Assembly (NCBI RefSeq): GCF_013620795.1
Contig: NZ_LGLW01000007.1
Span: 186,001 to 250,000 of the forward strand
Direction: 5' to 3'
From: Pseudomonas sp. Q2-TVG4-2
GTDB taxonomy: Bacteria; Pseudomonadota; Gammaproteobacteria; Pseudomonadales; Pseudomonadaceae
DNA length: 64,000 bases
Part shown: positions 32,230 through 44,608 of the stretch, piece by piece
How positions within the stretch are numbered: the first letter of the stretch is position 1
Layout of the letters: each line of letters starts with the position of its first letter
Translations under genes and position numbers: made by a program
The notes under the pieces: model-generated
Databases searched by the model: none
What the model was told of the DNA's origin: nothing
Seen by the model: only the letters and a program-made list of their open reading frames with translations

Positions 32230-33311
32230 TGCTGCTGCTACTCGCCGAGTATCTGCAACGCTTCCACACGGGCTTCGCGGTCTTTCAGTACCTGTCCCTG
32301 CGTGGAATTCTCGGCGTGCTCACCGCGCTGGTGCTTTCATTGTGGATGGGGCCTTGGCTGATCCGCACGCTGCAGCTACGCCAGATAGGCCAGTCGGTGC
32401 GTACCGATGGGCCGCAAACGCACCTGTCGAAATCCGGAACACCGACCATGGGTGGCGCACTGATTCTCAGCGCAATCGCCATCAGCACGTTGCTCTGGGC
32501 GGATCTGGCCAACCGTTATGTCTGGGTAGTACTCGCTGTGACGCTGCTATTCGGGGCGATCGGCTGGGTTGACGATTACCGCAAGGTGATCGAGAAGAAC
32601 TCCCGCGGCCTGCCGAGCCGCTGGAAATACTTCTGGCAATCGGTATTCGGCCTCGGTGCCGCGATCTTCCTTTATATCACTGCGCAGACTCCGGTCGAGA
32701 CCACCCTGATCCTGCCATTGCTGAAGAACATCGAGATCCCGCTGGGAATCGGCTTCATAGTGCTGACCTACTTCGTCATCGTCGGCTCGAGCAATGCGGT
32801 GAATCTCACCGACGGACTCGACGGCCTGGCGATCATGCCGACGGTGATGGTCGGCGGCGCGCTGGGCATCTTCTGCTACCTGTCCGGAAACGTGAATTTT
32901 GCCGACTACCTGCTGATTCCCTATATCCCCGGCGCGGGCGAGCTGATCGTGTTCTGCGGTGCTTTGATCGGTGCCGGGCTCGGTTTTCTCTGGTTCAACA
33001 CTTACCCGGCGCAGGTGTTTATGGGTGATGTCGGCGCGCTGGCACTCGGCGCCGCATTGGGCACCATCGCTGTGATCGTTCGGCAAGAAGTAGTGCTGTT
33101 CATCATGGGCGGGGTGTTCGTGATGGAAACCCTGTCGGTGATGATTCAGGTGGCCTCGTTCAAGCTGACCGGCAAGCGGGTCTTCCGCATGGCGCCGATC
33201 CATCACCACTTTGAACTCAAAGGCTGGCCCGAACCGCGGGTCATCGTGCGCTTCTGGATCATCACGGTGATCCTGGTGCTGGTTGGTCTCGCTACCCTGA
33301 AATTGAGGTAA
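32229..33311 (+). CDS. mraY: Phospho-MurNAc-pentapeptide transferase
   Basis: 360-residue polytopic enzyme (ten membrane segments) that transfers phospho-MurNAc-pentapeptide to undecaprenyl phosphate, forming lipid I. Motifs: KSGTPTMGG, the DDYRK aspartates, [10 protein letters not shown] with the catalytic Asp, [11 protein letters not shown], and the HHHFE loop in [14 protein letters not shown]. The ATG at 32229 gives exactly the E. coli length and overlaps the murF stop by one base. Confidence 0.97.
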   Translation: MLLLLAEYLQRFHTGFAVFQYLSLRGILGVLTALVLSLWMGPWLIRTLQLRQIGQSVRTDGPQTHLSKSGTPTMGGALILSAIAISTLLWADLANRYVWVVLAVTLLFGAIGWVDDYRKVIEKNSRGLPSRWKYFWQSVFGLGAAIFLYITAQTPVETTLILPLLKNIEIPLGIGFIVLTYFVIVGSSNAVNLTDGLDGLAIMPTVMVGGALGIFCYLSGNVNFADYLLIPYIPGAGELIVFCGALIGAGLGFLWFNTYPAQVFMGDVGALALGAALGTIAVIVRQEVVLFIMGGVFVMETLSVMIQVASFKLTGKRVFRMAPIHHHFELKGWPEPRVIVRFWIITVILVLVGLATLKLR

Positions 33312-33317
33312 TAAAGA

Positions 33318-34661
33318 GTGCTCATCGCTTCCGATCAGTTCCGCATCGTCGTAGGTCTCGGCAAGAGCGGCATGTCCCTGGTCCGCCACCTGGCGAGCCG
33401 CGGGGTGCCGTTTGCCGTGGCCGATACGCGCGCGAACCCGCCGGAACTCGCCACTCTGCAAGCGCAGTACCCGAACGTCGAAGTCCGTTGCGGTGAACTC
33501 GATCCGCAGTTCCTCTGCCGGGCCAGCGAGTTGCTGGTCAGCCCCGGTCTGCCGATCAGCACGCCCGCATTGCAGGCGGCGGCCGCCAATGGAGTGAAGC
33601 TGTCCGGCGACATCGAGCTGTTCGCGCGCGAAGCCAAGGCGCCAATCGTGGCGATCACTGGCTCGAATGCAAAAAGCACGGTGACAAGCCTGGTCGGCGA
33701 AATGGCCGCTGCAGCCGGTCGCAAGGTGGCCGTGGGTGGAAATCTGGGCACGCCGGCACTGGATCTGCTCGAAGATGACGTCGAACTCTATATCCTGGAA
33801 CTGTCGAGCTTCCAGCTGGAGACAACTGACCGGTTGGATGCGGAAGTCGCGACCTGTCTGAATCTTAGTGAAGATCACATGGACCGCTACGACGGTTTGC
33901 CGTCTTATCACCAAGCCAAGCATCGGATTTTCCGCGGTGCGCGACAGGTGGTGATCAATCGCGACGATCGTCTCAGCCGTCCGCTGATTGCGGATGACGT
34001 TCCGGCCTGGTCGTTCGGTCTCGGCAAACCAGATTTCAAGGGCTTCGGGTTGTTCGAGGAGAACGGTGAGAAATATCTTGCCTTCCAGTTCGACGCGCTG
34101 ATGCCGGCCAACCAGCTAAAGATCCGCGGCGCGCACAATCAATCTAACGCGCTGGCGGCTTTGGCGCTGGGGTACGCGGTGGGACTGCCGTTCGAGCCGA
34201 TGCTCGCGACTTTGCGCAATTTTACTGGGCTTGCCCACCGCTGCCAGTGGGTCGGCGAGCGCAAGGGTGTCAGCTATTACGATGATTCCAAGGCGACCAA
34301 TGTTGGCGCCGCGCTAGCAGCGATCGATGGTCTGGGCAGCGACATCGACGGCGAGCTGGTGCTGATTGCTGGCGGCGACGGCAAGGGCGCTGACTTTTCG
34401 ACCCTGCACAGCCCGGTCGCGCATCACTGCCGGGAGGTGATTCTGCTGGGCCGCGATGCCGAGCGGCTCGCCGTGGCGCTTGAAGGCGCAGCTCCGCTCC
34501 ATCGTGTCCAGACGCTTCAGCAAGCCGTGCAGTTGGCATCCAAGCTGGCGCAGTCTGGCGATGCGGTGCTGCTATCGCCAGCCTGTGCCAGCCTCGACAT
34601 GTTCGAGAACTTCGAGGATCGCGGACGTCAGTTCGCCGCTGCCGTGGGGGCGCTCAGCTGA
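33318..34661 (+). CDS. murD: UDP-MurNAc-L-alanine--D-glutamate ligase
   Basis: 447-residue Mur ligase. N-terminal VVGLGKSGMSLVRHL, the ATP loop ITGSNAKSTVTSL (A replaces the usual G before KS, as in several pseudomonads), LNLSEDHMDRY, and DDSKATNVGA. GTG start at 33318. It overlaps ftsW by one base. Confidence 0.96.
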   Translation: MLIASDQFRIVVGLGKSGMSLVRHLASRGVPFAVADTRANPPELATLQAQYPNVEVRCGELDPQFLCRASELLVSPGLPISTPALQAAAANGVKLSGDIELFAREAKAPIVAITGSNAKSTVTSLVGEMAAAAGRKVAVGGNLGTPALDLLEDDVELYILELSSFQLETTDRLDAEVATCLNLSEDHMDRYDGLPSYHQAKHRIFRGARQVVINRDDRLSRPLIADDVPAWSFGLGKPDFKGFGLFEENGEKYLAFQFDALMPANQLKIRGAHNQSNALAALALGYAVGLPFEPMLATLRNFTGLAHRCQWVGERKGVSYYDDSKATNVGAALAAIDGLGSDIDGELVLIAGGDGKGADFSTLHSPVAHHCREVILLGRDAERLAVALEGAAPLHRVQTLQQAVQLASKLAQSGDAVLLSPACASLDMFENFEDRGRQFAAAVGALS

Positions 34662-35893
34662 TGCTCGCCTTCCTGCGCAGTGCGCCCTCTCCGCTGTTCG
34701 GCCGCCGTGGCCTGGATCTCGACTTCCCGATGCTCGCCGGCTGCTTAGCGCTGTTGGGGCTCGGGCTGGTCATGATCACCTCGGCCTCTTCCGAAGTCGC
34801 GGCGGTGAATGCCGGCAACTCGCTGTACCACATGGTCCGCCATCTGGTGTACGTACTGATTGGTCTGGGCGCAGCCACTGCTGTGCTGCTGGTGCCGCTG
34901 TCGGCCTGGCAGCGGCTGGACTGGATGCTGCTGCTGGGTGCTTTTGCGCTGCTGATCCTGGTGCTGATCCCCGGTATCGGTCGTGAGGTCAACGGCTCCA
35001 TGCGCTGGATCGGCTTTGGTGCCTTCAACGTGCAACCCTCTGAGTTGGCCAAGCTCTTCGTCGTGGTCTATCTCGCGGGTTATCTGGTGCGTCGCCAGCA
35101 AGAGGTGCGTGAAAGCCTGTGGGGCTTCCTCAAGCCGTTCCTGGTGCTGCTGCCAATGGCGATGCTGCTCCTGCTCGAGCCCGACTTCGGTGCGACCGTG
35201 GTCATGATGGGTGCGGCAGTGGCGATGCTGTTCCTCGGCGGAGTCGGCTTGATCCGATTCAGTCTGCTGGTCCTGTTAGCGGTCGGCGCTGTGTTCATTC
35301 TTGTGCAGACGCAGGAGTATCGCCTGCAGCGGTTGATCACCTTTACCGATCCCTGGGCCGACCAGTATGGCGCCGGCTACCAGTTGACCCAGGCGCTGAT
35401 TGCGTTCGGTCGTGGCGAATGGTTGGGAGTCGGCCTTGGCAACAGCGTGCAAAAGCAGTTCTACCTGCCCGAAGCGCACACAGACTTCGTATTTTCCGTG
35501 CTGGCCGAAGAGTTGGGTATGGTGGGTGCGCTGCTGACCATTATGCTGTTTGCCTTCGTTGGAGTGCGTGCGCTCTACATCGGATTGGCCGCCGAGCGTG
35601 CGCGTCAGTTCTTTGCGGCCTATATCGCCTGGGGCGTCGCCTTCCTCTGGCTTGGGCAGTTCCTGATCAATGTCGGTGTGAACGTCGGCTTGTTGCCGAC
35701 CAAGGGCCTGACCCTGCCGTTCCTCAGCTATGGCGGCAGTTCGTTGGTTGTGACCTGCGCCAGCATGGCGTTGCTGCTGCGCATCGAGTGGGAAAGCCGC
35801 ACCGTGTTGGGCAGCGAAGACGCCGAGTTCAGCGAAGATGACTTTGCCGAAGCGCCTGCGCCAAAAGGCAAGGGGGTCGCGCATGGCCGCTAA
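34661..35893 (+). CDS. ftsW: Septal peptidoglycan glycosyltransferase FtsW
   Basis: 410-residue SEDS-family polymerase, ten membrane segments, partner of FtsI at the septum. Seen: GREVNGSMRWIGFGAFNVQPSE-type SEDS motif, with the conserved periplasmic aspartate region around LPEAHTDFVFSVLAEELG, and the LPFLSYGGSS signature near the end. The C-terminal tail is acidic. It overlaps murG by 11 bases. Confidence 0.97.
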   Translation: MLAFLRSAPSPLFGRRGLDLDFPMLAGCLALLGLGLVMITSASSEVAAVNAGNSLYHMVRHLVYVLIGLGAATAVLLVPLSAWQRLDWMLLLGAFALLILVLIPGIGREVNGSMRWIGFGAFNVQPSELAKLFVVVYLAGYLVRRQQEVRESLWGFLKPFLVLLPMAMLLLLEPDFGATVVMMGAAVAMLFLGGVGLIRFSLLVLLAVGAVFILVQTQEYRLQRLITFTDPWADQYGAGYQLTQALIAFGRGEWLGVGLGNSVQKQFYLPEAHTDFVFSVLAEELGMVGALLTIMLFAFVGVRALYIGLAAERARQFFAAYIAWGVAFLWLGQFLINVGVNVGLLPTKGLTLPFLSYGGSSLVVTCASMALLLRIEWESRTVLGSEDAEFSEDDFAEAPAPKGKGVAHGR

Positions 35894-36945
35894 CGTCCTG
35901 ATCATGGCTGGCGGAACCGGCGGACACGTATTCCCAGCGTTGGCCTGCGCCCATGAATTTCAGAGCCGCGGTTTCAGCGTGCACTGGCTGGGTACACCGC
36001 GCGGTATCGAGAACGAAGTGGTTCCAGCCGCAGGCTTGCCGCTGCACCTGATTCAGGTGAGCGGGCTGCGTGGCAAAGGTGTGACCTCGCTTCTCAAGGC
36101 GCCATTCCAGCTGCTGCGCTCGCTCGGGCAGGCTCGGCGCATCATGCGCGAGCTGCAGCCGGTCTGTGTGCTCGGGCTCGGCGGCTACGTGACGGGCCCC
36201 GGTGGCCTGGCGGCGAAGCTTGCCGGAGTACCGCTGATCATCCATGAGCAGAACGCCGTCGCCGGAACCGCCAACCGTAGCCTGGTGCCTTTTGCCGCGC
36301 GGGTTTGCGAGGCGTTTCCGAATACTTTCAGCGACAGCGCCAAGCGGCGTACGACCGGCAATCCGGTGCGCCACGAGCTGTTTCTCGAAACGCCCAGGCA
36401 GACGCTGCGGGGCCGTCGGCCCCGCTTGCTGGTGCTGGGAGGCAGTCTGGGCGCCGAGCCCTTGAACAAGTTGCTGCCCGAGGCGCTCGCGCAGGTGGAC
36501 GTTGAGCTGCGGCCCGAGGTGTTCCATCAGGCCGGCAAACAGCATGCGGACATCACCCAAGAGCGCTATCTCACGGCGGGCGTCGAGGCCGAAGTCGCAC
36601 CCTTTATCAAGGACATGGCGCGTGCCTACGCTTGGGCCGATCTGGTGATCTGCCGCGCTGGCGCCCTGACGGTGTGCGAGCTTGCGGCGGCCGGGCTGCC
36701 GTCGTTCCTAGTGCCGCTGCCGCATGCAATCGACGATCACCAGACGCGTAATGCCGAATATCTGGCGAAGGAGGGCGCAGCCGTTCTTCTCCCTCAAGCA
36801 AACACCGATGCTGCAGCGCTAGCCGCGCAGCTGACCGAGGTAATGATGCAGCCGGAAAAACTCAAGGCCATGGGAACCACGGCGCGCCGCCTGGCTCGGC
36901 CGGACGCCACCCGTACCGTCGTCGATATCTGCCTGGAGGTGGCGC

Positions 36946-36953
<8 letters not shown>
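35883..36953 (+). CDS. murG: Lipid II synthase MurG
   Basis: 356-residue GT-B glycosyltransferase that adds GlcNAc to lipid I at the inner face of the membrane. N-terminal [16 protein letters not shown] glycine loop, [23 protein letters not shown], and the donor-site [15 protein letters not shown]. The ATG at 35883, inside the end of ftsW, gives the usual length; the longer in-frame extension is the out-of-frame ftsW tail. Confidence 0.96.
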
Positions 36954-39347
<2,394 letters not shown>

Positions 39348-39350
39348 CCG

Positions 39351-40208
39351 ATGATCACTACGCTGCGTCACTCACAGCCCGGGACCGGTCGTGCTTCGCG
39401 CAAGGCGGTGCAGCGGGGCGCGAGCCGTCTGGTGCAGCGCGAGCCACTCTCGGCGCGCTTGCCGCGTCCCAGCTTGAGTTCGCTCAAGCGTGTCCTGTGG
39501 CCGGTCATGCTGGTGGCGTTGGCCGTCGGGCTTTTCGAGCTGGGTGAGCAGCTTGCGCCCTATGCCGATAGGCCGATCGCCAAAGTCAGTGTTCGGGGTG
39601 AGCTGACCTATGTAGATCAGCAGGCGGTGCAAGCGCGCATGGCACCTTTCGTCGAAGCCAGTTTCTTCAAGGTGGATCTCGATGCATTGCGTCGCGACCT
39701 TGAGCAAATGCCGTGGATTGCCCATGTCGAGGCACGCCGGATCTGGCCGGACGAGGTCATGGTGCGCCTCGACGAACAGCTGCCTATCGCTCGCTGGGGC
39801 GATGAGGCGCTATTGAACAATAACGGTCAGGCCTTTGCGCCGGATGACCTGACTCAGTATGAACACTTGCCGCAATTGTATGGTCCGAAGCGGGCCCAGC
39901 AGCGGGTCATGCAGCAGTACCAGATGCTTAGCCAGATGCTGCGGCCGCTCGGTTTTTCCATCGCCCGCCTGGAGTTGCGTGCGCGGGGCAGCTGGTTCGC
40001 GACGACCAAGCAGGGCGTTGAGCTGCTGCTGGGAAGAGACCAGATAATCGAAAAAATGCGGCGCTTCACTGCCATCTACCAGCAAGAGCTGGCGCAGGAG
40101 AGCGAAAGAATTGCGCGGATCGACCTTCGCTACGCCAACGGCCTGGCCGTTGCGTGGCATGAGCCGAGCCCGACCGCGCCGGACGAATCCGTCGTTGCGA
40201 AGAATTGA
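39351..40208 (+). CDS. ftsQ: Cell division protein FtsQ
   Basis: 285-residue bitopic divisome protein of the FtsQBL complex. Basic cytoplasmic tail of about 45 residues, membrane segment about 49-65, POTRA domain (about 78-150; [20 protein letters not shown] start, [24 protein letters not shown]) and beta domain. Three bases separate it from ftsA and ddlB on either side. Confidence 0.96.
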   Translation: MITTLRHSQPGTGRASRKAVQRGASRLVQREPLSARLPRPSLSSLKRVLWPVMLVALAVGLFELGEQLAPYADRPIAKVSVRGELTYVDQQAVQARMAPFVEASFFKVDLDALRRDLEQMPWIAHVEARRIWPDEVMVRLDEQLPIARWGDEALLNNNGQAFAPDDLTQYEHLPQLYGPKRAQQRVMQQYQMLSQMLRPLGFSIARLELRARGSWFATTKQGVELLLGRDQIIEKMRRFTAIYQQELAQESERIARIDLRYANGLAVAWHEPSPTAPDESVVAKN

Positions 40209-40211
40209 GGA

Positions 40212-41468
40212 ATGAAACACATGTCTAGCGTGCAAAGCGGCAAGATGATCGTCGGTCTCGATATCGGCACCTCCAAAGTGGTGGCGCTGGTGGGCGAAGT
40301 GACGCCCGATGGCGAGCTTGAGATCGTCGGGATTGGCACTCACCCGTCGCGCGGGTTGAAAAAAGGCGTGGTGGTCAATATCGAGTCCACCGTTCAGTCG
40401 ATCCAGCGCGCCGTAGAAGAGGCACAGCTGATGGCTGGCTGCCGCATCCATTCCGCATTTGTCGGCCTGGCAGGCAATCATATCCGTAGCCTCAACTCCC
40501 ACGGCATCGTCGCCATCCGTGATCGGGAAGTCAGCAGCGCCGACCTCGAACGCGTGCTGGATGCGGCGCAGGCCGTGGCGATTCCGGCGGATCAGCGTGT
40601 GCTGCATACCCTGCCACAGGACTACGTGATTGATAACCAGGAAGGCGTGCGTGAGCCGCTGGGCATGTCTGGCGTGCGCCTGGAAGCCAAAGTCCACGTG
40701 GTCACCTGCGCAGTGAATGCCGCTCAGAACATCGAAAAGTGCGTGCGTCGCTGTGGCCTTGAAGTCGACGACATCATTCTCGAACAGCTCGCCTCGGCAC
40801 ATGCCGTGCTCACCGATGACGAGAAGGAGTTGGGCGTCTGCCTGGTGGATATCGGCGGCGGTACCACCGACATCTGCATTTTCACCGAGGGCGCCATCCG
40901 CCACACCGCGGTGATCCCGATTGCCGGTGATCAGGTCACCAATGACATCGCCATGGCGCTGCGCACGCCGACCCAATACGCCGAAGAGATCAAGATCCGC
41001 TACGCCTGTGCACTTGCCAAACTGGCCGGCCCCGGCGAGACCATCAAAGTACCGAGCGTCGGCGACCGTCCGCCGCGGGAACTCTCGCGGCAAGCTTTGG
41101 CCGAAGTCGTGGAGCCGCGTTATGACGAACTCTTTACGTTGATCCAGGCCGAGCTGCGTCGCAGCGGCTACGAGGACCTGGTCCCTGCAGGGATCGTCCT
41201 CACAGGCGGCACAGCGAAGATGGAAGGTGCCGTCGAACTGGCCGAGGAAATCTTTCACATGCCGGTGCGCTTGGGCGTGCCGCATAGCATCAACGGACTC
41301 ACTGACGTGGTCCGCAACCCTATCTATTCAACGGGCGTTGGCCTGTTGCTGTACGGGATGCGCAAGCAGACCGACGGCACGTCCATGTCCGGTCTCGGCA
41401 ATTTCGCCGATGAACCCAAGACATCTGTCGTGGACCGGCTCAAGAGCTGGATCCAGGGCAATTTCTGA
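40212..41468 (+). CDS. ftsA: Cell division protein FtsA
   Basis: 418-residue actin-fold protein that tethers FtsZ to the membrane and recruits later divisome proteins. Phosphate-1 motif VGLDIGTSKVVALVGE, phosphate-2 VDIGGGTTDICIF, adenosine motif VLTGGTAKMEG, and a C-terminal amphipathic helix VVDRLKSWIQGNF. ATG 40212 follows GAGGA at close range; MSSVQ at 40221 is the alternative. Confidence 0.97.
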   Translation: MKHMSSVQSGKMIVGLDIGTSKVVALVGEVTPDGELEIVGIGTHPSRGLKKGVVVNIESTVQSIQRAVEEAQLMAGCRIHSAFVGLAGNHIRSLNSHGIVAIRDREVSSADLERVLDAAQAVAIPADQRVLHTLPQDYVIDNQEGVREPLGMSGVRLEAKVHVVTCAVNAAQNIEKCVRRCGLEVDDIILEQLASAHAVLTDDEKELGVCLVDIGGGTTDICIFTEGAIRHTAVIPIAGDQVTNDIAMALRTPTQYAEEIKIRYACALAKLAGPGETIKVPSVGDRPPRELSRQALAEVVEPRYDELFTLIQAELRRSGYEDLVPAGIVLTGGTAKMEGAVELAEEIFHMPVRLGVPHSINGLTDVVRNPIYSTGVGLLLYGMRKQTDGTSMSGLGNFADEPKTSVVDRLKSWIQGNF

Positions 41469-41515
41469 GCAGTGCGGCTGTACCTAAAACTAGAAAGCTG
41501 GAAGGAGAGAGGGAA

Positions 41516-42703
41516 ATGTTCGAACTCGTAGATCATACCCCGCAAAGTGCAGTGATCAAGGTCATTGGCGTAGGCGGAGGCGGCGGCAATGCCGTCAATC
41601 ACATGGTGCGCAACAACGTTGAAGGCGTGGAATTCATCTGCGCCAACACCGATGCTCAGGCGCTGAAGAAAATCGAAGCGCGGACCGTACTTCAGTTGGG
41701 TTCCGCTATTACCAAAGGGCTGGGCGCAGGCACCAATCCCGATATCGGCCGTCAGGCTGCGATGGACGATCGTGAGCGCATCGCCGAAGTGCTGCAGGGC
41801 GCCGACATGGTATTCATCACCACCGGCATGGGCGGCGGTACCGGCACCGGCGCCGCGCCGGTCATCGCGTCGGTCGCCAAGGAAATGGGGATCCTGACGG
41901 TTGCTGTGGTGACCCGTCCATTCCCGTTCGAAGGCCGCCGCCGCATGCAGGTCGCTGACGAAGGCATCCGTCAGCTGTCCGAGTGCGTCGACTCGTTGAT
42001 CACCATCCCCAACGAAAAGCTGCTGACCATCCTCGGTAAGGATGCGAGCCTGCTGTCTGCCTTCGCCAAGGCCGACGACGTCCTCACCGGCGCCGTGCGT
42101 GGCATTTCCGACATCATGCAACGTCCCGGCCTGATGAACGTAGACTTCGCCGACGTGAAAACCGTCATGGGCGAAATGGGCATGGCGATGATGGGGACAG
42201 GTTGTGCGACCGGACCGAACCGCGCTCGCGAGGCGACCGAGGCTGCGATCCGCAATCCGCTGCTGGAAGACGTCAACCTGCAGGGCGCTCGCGGCATTCT
42301 GGTCAACATCACCGCTGGTCTGGATCTTTCGCTCGGTGAGTACGCTGCGGTGGGTGAGATCATCGAGGCCTTCGCTTCCGATGAAGCGACCGTCAAGGTT
42401 GGCGCTGTGATCGATCCGGATATGCTCGACGAGCTGCACGTCACGGTCGTGGCTACCGGCCTCGGCCCGCGCAATGAGAAGCCGGTCAAGGTTGTCGATA
42501 ACACGCTGCAGACCGCTGCGGTGGCCCCTCAGGCTGCACCGGCTCCGCGTCAGGATCAGGCTGCGGTGAACTACCGCGACCTGGACCGCCCGACTGTTAT
42601 GCGCAATCAGGCCCATGCGGCCGCGACGGCGGCTAAGATGAATCCGCAGGAGGATCTGGACTATCTAGATATTCCAGCTTTTCTGCGTCGCCAGGCTGAT
42701 TGA
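41516..42703 (+). CDS. ftsZ: Cell division protein FtsZ
   Basis: 395-residue tubulin-like GTPase forming the Z ring. Seen: VGGGGGNAVNHM, the tubulin signature GMGGGTGTGAAP, the T7-loop NVDFADVKTVM, a flexible linker (about 315-380) and the C-terminal peptide DYLDIPAFLRRQAD that binds FtsA and ZipA. A strong AGGAGAGAGGG site precedes the ATG. Confidence 0.98.
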   Translation: MFELVDHTPQSAVIKVIGVGGGGGNAVNHMVRNNVEGVEFICANTDAQALKKIEARTVLQLGSAITKGLGAGTNPDIGRQAAMDDRERIAEVLQGADMVFITTGMGGGTGTGAAPVIASVAKEMGILTVAVVTRPFPFEGRRRMQVADEGIRQLSECVDSLITIPNEKLLTILGKDASLLSAFAKADDVLTGAVRGISDIMQRPGLMNVDFADVKTVMGEMGMAMMGTGCATGPNRAREATEAAIRNPLLEDVNLQGARGILVNITAGLDLSLGEYAAVGEIIEAFASDEATVKVGAVIDPDMLDELHVTVVATGLGPRNEKPVKVVDNTLQTAAVAPQAAPAPRQDQAAVNYRDLDRPTVMRNQAHAAATAAKMNPQEDLDYLDIPAFLRRQAD

Positions 42704-42734
42704 TTGAATGCATCAGGACTATCGGGGTGATTGG

Positions 42735-42763
42735 TGTTCAGCAAAGTGGGGTTCTGCTATGAT
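42735..42763 (+). promoter_or_regulatory. Candidate promoter of lpxC
   Basis: Extended -10 TGCTATGAT (TATGAT at 42758-42763) with a weak -35 TGTTCA at 42735-42740, 17 bases apart. It would let lpxC be expressed apart from the dcw operon. Confidence 0.45.
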
Positions 42764-42814
42764 CGCCATCTTTGTTGGAAACCATTCGCAACAGCGCACT
42801 AGCGAAACCAAGCC

Positions 42815-43726
42815 ATGATCAGACAACGCACCTTGAAGAACATCATTCGCGCCACTGGCGTCGGCCTGCATTCGGGGGAGAAGGTATACCTGACCCTGAA
42901 GCCGGCACCCGTGGACACCGGAATCGTGTTCTGTCGTACCGATCTCAACCCGCCGGTGCAAATCGCCGCGCGGGCCGAGAACGTCGGCGAGACTACCATG
43001 TCGACTACGCTGATCAGCGGCGATGTCAAAGTCGATACGGTGGAGCACTTGCTTTCGGCGATGGCTGGGCTTGGCATCGACAATGCCTATGTTGAGCTTT
43101 CCGCGTCGGAAGTGCCGATCATGGATGGCAGCGCTGGCCCCTTCGTATTCCTGATTCAATCGGCCGGCCTGCAGGAGCAGGACGCCCCCAAGAAGTTCAT
43201 CCGCATCATTCGCGAGGTCTCGGTGGAAGATGGCGACAAGCGCGCCACGTTCTTGCCATTCGAAGGCTTCAAGGTGAGTTTCGAGATCGATTTCGACCAT
43301 CCGGTTTTCCGCGGTCGCACCCAGACCGCCAGCGTGGATTTCTCCAGTACTTCCTTCGTCAAGGAAGTCAGCCGTGCACGGACTTTCGGGTTCATGCGCG
43401 ATATTGAGTTTCTCCGCTCGCACAACCTGGCTCTGGGTGGAAGTGTCGACAACGCGATCGTGGTCGATGAAGACCATGTGCTCAACGAAGACGGCCTGCG
43501 GTACGAGGATGAATTCGTGAAGCACAAGATTCTCGATGCAATCGGTGATCTCTACTTGCTGGGCACCAGTCTGATCGGCGAATTCCGCGGCTTTAAATCC
43601 GGACATGCATTGAACAACCGTTTGCTGCGCACCTTGATGGAACAGAAGGACGCGTGGGAAATGGTGACATTCGATGATTCCCAGACCGCACCGATCTCCT
43701 ACATGCGTCCGGCAGCTGCCGGCTGA
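42815..43726 (+). CDS. lpxC: UDP-3-O-acyl-N-acetylglucosamine deacetylase
   Basis: 303-residue zinc amidase, first committed step of lipid A synthesis. Zinc-binding [10 protein letters not shown] (His), and the [15 protein letters not shown] histidine/aspartate motif, plus SGHALNN near the end, are intact. It closes the dcw cluster and is followed by a strong terminator. LpxC levels are set by proteolysis in E. coli; the short C-terminal tail here ends in PAAAG. Confidence 0.98.
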   Translation: MIRQRTLKNIIRATGVGLHSGEKVYLTLKPAPVDTGIVFCRTDLNPPVQIAARAENVGETTMSTTLISGDVKVDTVEHLLSAMAGLGIDNAYVELSASEVPIMDGSAGPFVFLIQSAGLQEQDAPKKFIRIIREVSVEDGDKRATFLPFEGFKVSFEIDFDHPVFRGRTQTASVDFSSTSFVKEVSRARTFGFMRDIEFLRSHNLALGGSVDNAIVVDEDHVLNEDGLRYEDEFVKHKILDAIGDLYLLGTSLIGEFRGFKSGHALNNRLLRTLMEQKDAWEMVTFDDSQTAPISYMRPAAAG

Positions 43727-43748
43727 GCAGTACTCTCTTTCCTTTTTC

Positions 43749-43774
43749 AGGCCACCTTCGGGTGGCCTTTTTTT
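43749..43774 (+). terminator. Terminator after lpxC
   Basis: AGGCCACC (43749-43756), TTCG tetraloop, GGTGGCCT (43761-43768), then T-run. It ends the 18-kb dcw cluster. Confidence 0.92.
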
Positions 43775-43822
43775 ATTTCTAAACAAGCGATGGGCAGGCT
43801 GCCCTCGCTTGCGAATGCTCGG

Positions 43823-44356
43823 TCAGTTCATACCGTCTAGCAGGCCGGCCATATCATCGGCATGTTCTTCTTCCTGCGCGAGGATGTCTTCGAAGATCCG
43901 CCTTGTGGTGGGATCCTTATCACCGATGTACTGAACGATCTCCCGGTAGCTGTCGATGGCGATACGTTCAGCGACTAGGTTCTCAAAGACCATGTCACGC
44001 AGCCCGTTGCCCTCGGCATATTGGGCATGGGCGCGTTCGGTGAGACTGTCCGGATTGAAGTCCGGGGCGCCACCGAGCTGTACGATGCGTTCGGCCAACC
44101 GGTCGGCATGTTCCTGCTCTTCGTTCGCATGTTCGAGAAACTCGTCGGCCGCGACGCTCGATTTCAACCCTGTCGCCATGTAGTAGTGGCGCTTGTAGCG
44201 CAGATAACAAACTAACTCGGTTGCCAGTGCCTCGTTAAGCAGGTGGATCACCGTATCGCGATCGGCCGAGTAGCTCTCGGTCACTGCTCCCTTCTCGACG
44301 TGCTGGCGGGCGCGCTCGCGCAACGTCTGTTTGTCGCTCAACTGTACGTAGCTCAT
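43823..44356 (-). CDS. Ferritin-like (bacterioferritin/Dps-type) protein
   Basis: 177-residue four-helix ferritin-like protein. Di-iron type residues are visible: NEALATELVCYLRYKRHYY, EFLEHANEEQEHADRLAERI (ExxH) and a second EDILAQEEEHADDMAGLL (ExxH), which suggests iron or reactive-oxygen handling rather than a DNA-binding Dps. An N-terminal extension of about 35 residues is charged. ATG 44356 lies 6 bases from AGGAG; a GTG one codon earlier is too close. Likely the last gene of a small operon with the next two. Confidence 0.82.
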   Translation of the reverse strand: MSYVQLSDKQTLRERARQHVEKGAVTESYSADRDTVIHLLNEALATELVCYLRYKRHYYMATGLKSSVAADEFLEHANEEQEHADRLAERIVQLGGAPDFNPDSLTERAHAQYAEGNGLRDMVFENLVAERIAIDSYREIVQYIGDKDPTTRRIFEDILAQEEEHADDMAGLLDGMN

Positions 44357-44462
44357 CACGGTCTCCTGAGTCTGTAGGGCTGTGTATCGTTCAGCCTATG
44401 CTGCCGTCGCGCCTCTGGCGTCTCACTGGGCCTAATCTGTGATGGGCGGGGAGGAGGAAAGT

Positions 44463-44597
44463 TTAGCCAGGCTTGTCTTTTTCCGGCCGGTCCGCCTTAC
44501 CGGGCTCTTCGATGGGTACCGGTTTGCCAGGGTCCTTGCGCTCTGGTTCTGGGATCGGGCTTGGCGTTCCGTCATCCCTCGGGTCTGGGTCATGCAT
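44463..44597 (-). CDS. Small proline-rich acidic/basic protein (44 residues)
   Basis: A 44-residue open frame starting MHDPDPRDDG and ending EKDKPG, with 12 prolines, many Asp/Glu/Lys/Arg and no cysteine or aromatic residue; it should be disordered. An AAGGAG site sits 7 bases before the ATG. It starts 11 bases after the stop of the Rho_N gene and is followed by the ferritin-like gene on the same strand, so it is probably co-transcribed. I do not recognise a function. Confidence 0.7.
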   Translation of the reverse strand: MHDPDPRDDGTPSPIPEPERKDPGKPVPIEEPGKADRPEKDKPG

Positions 44598-44608
44598 GGA
44601 ATGCTCCT

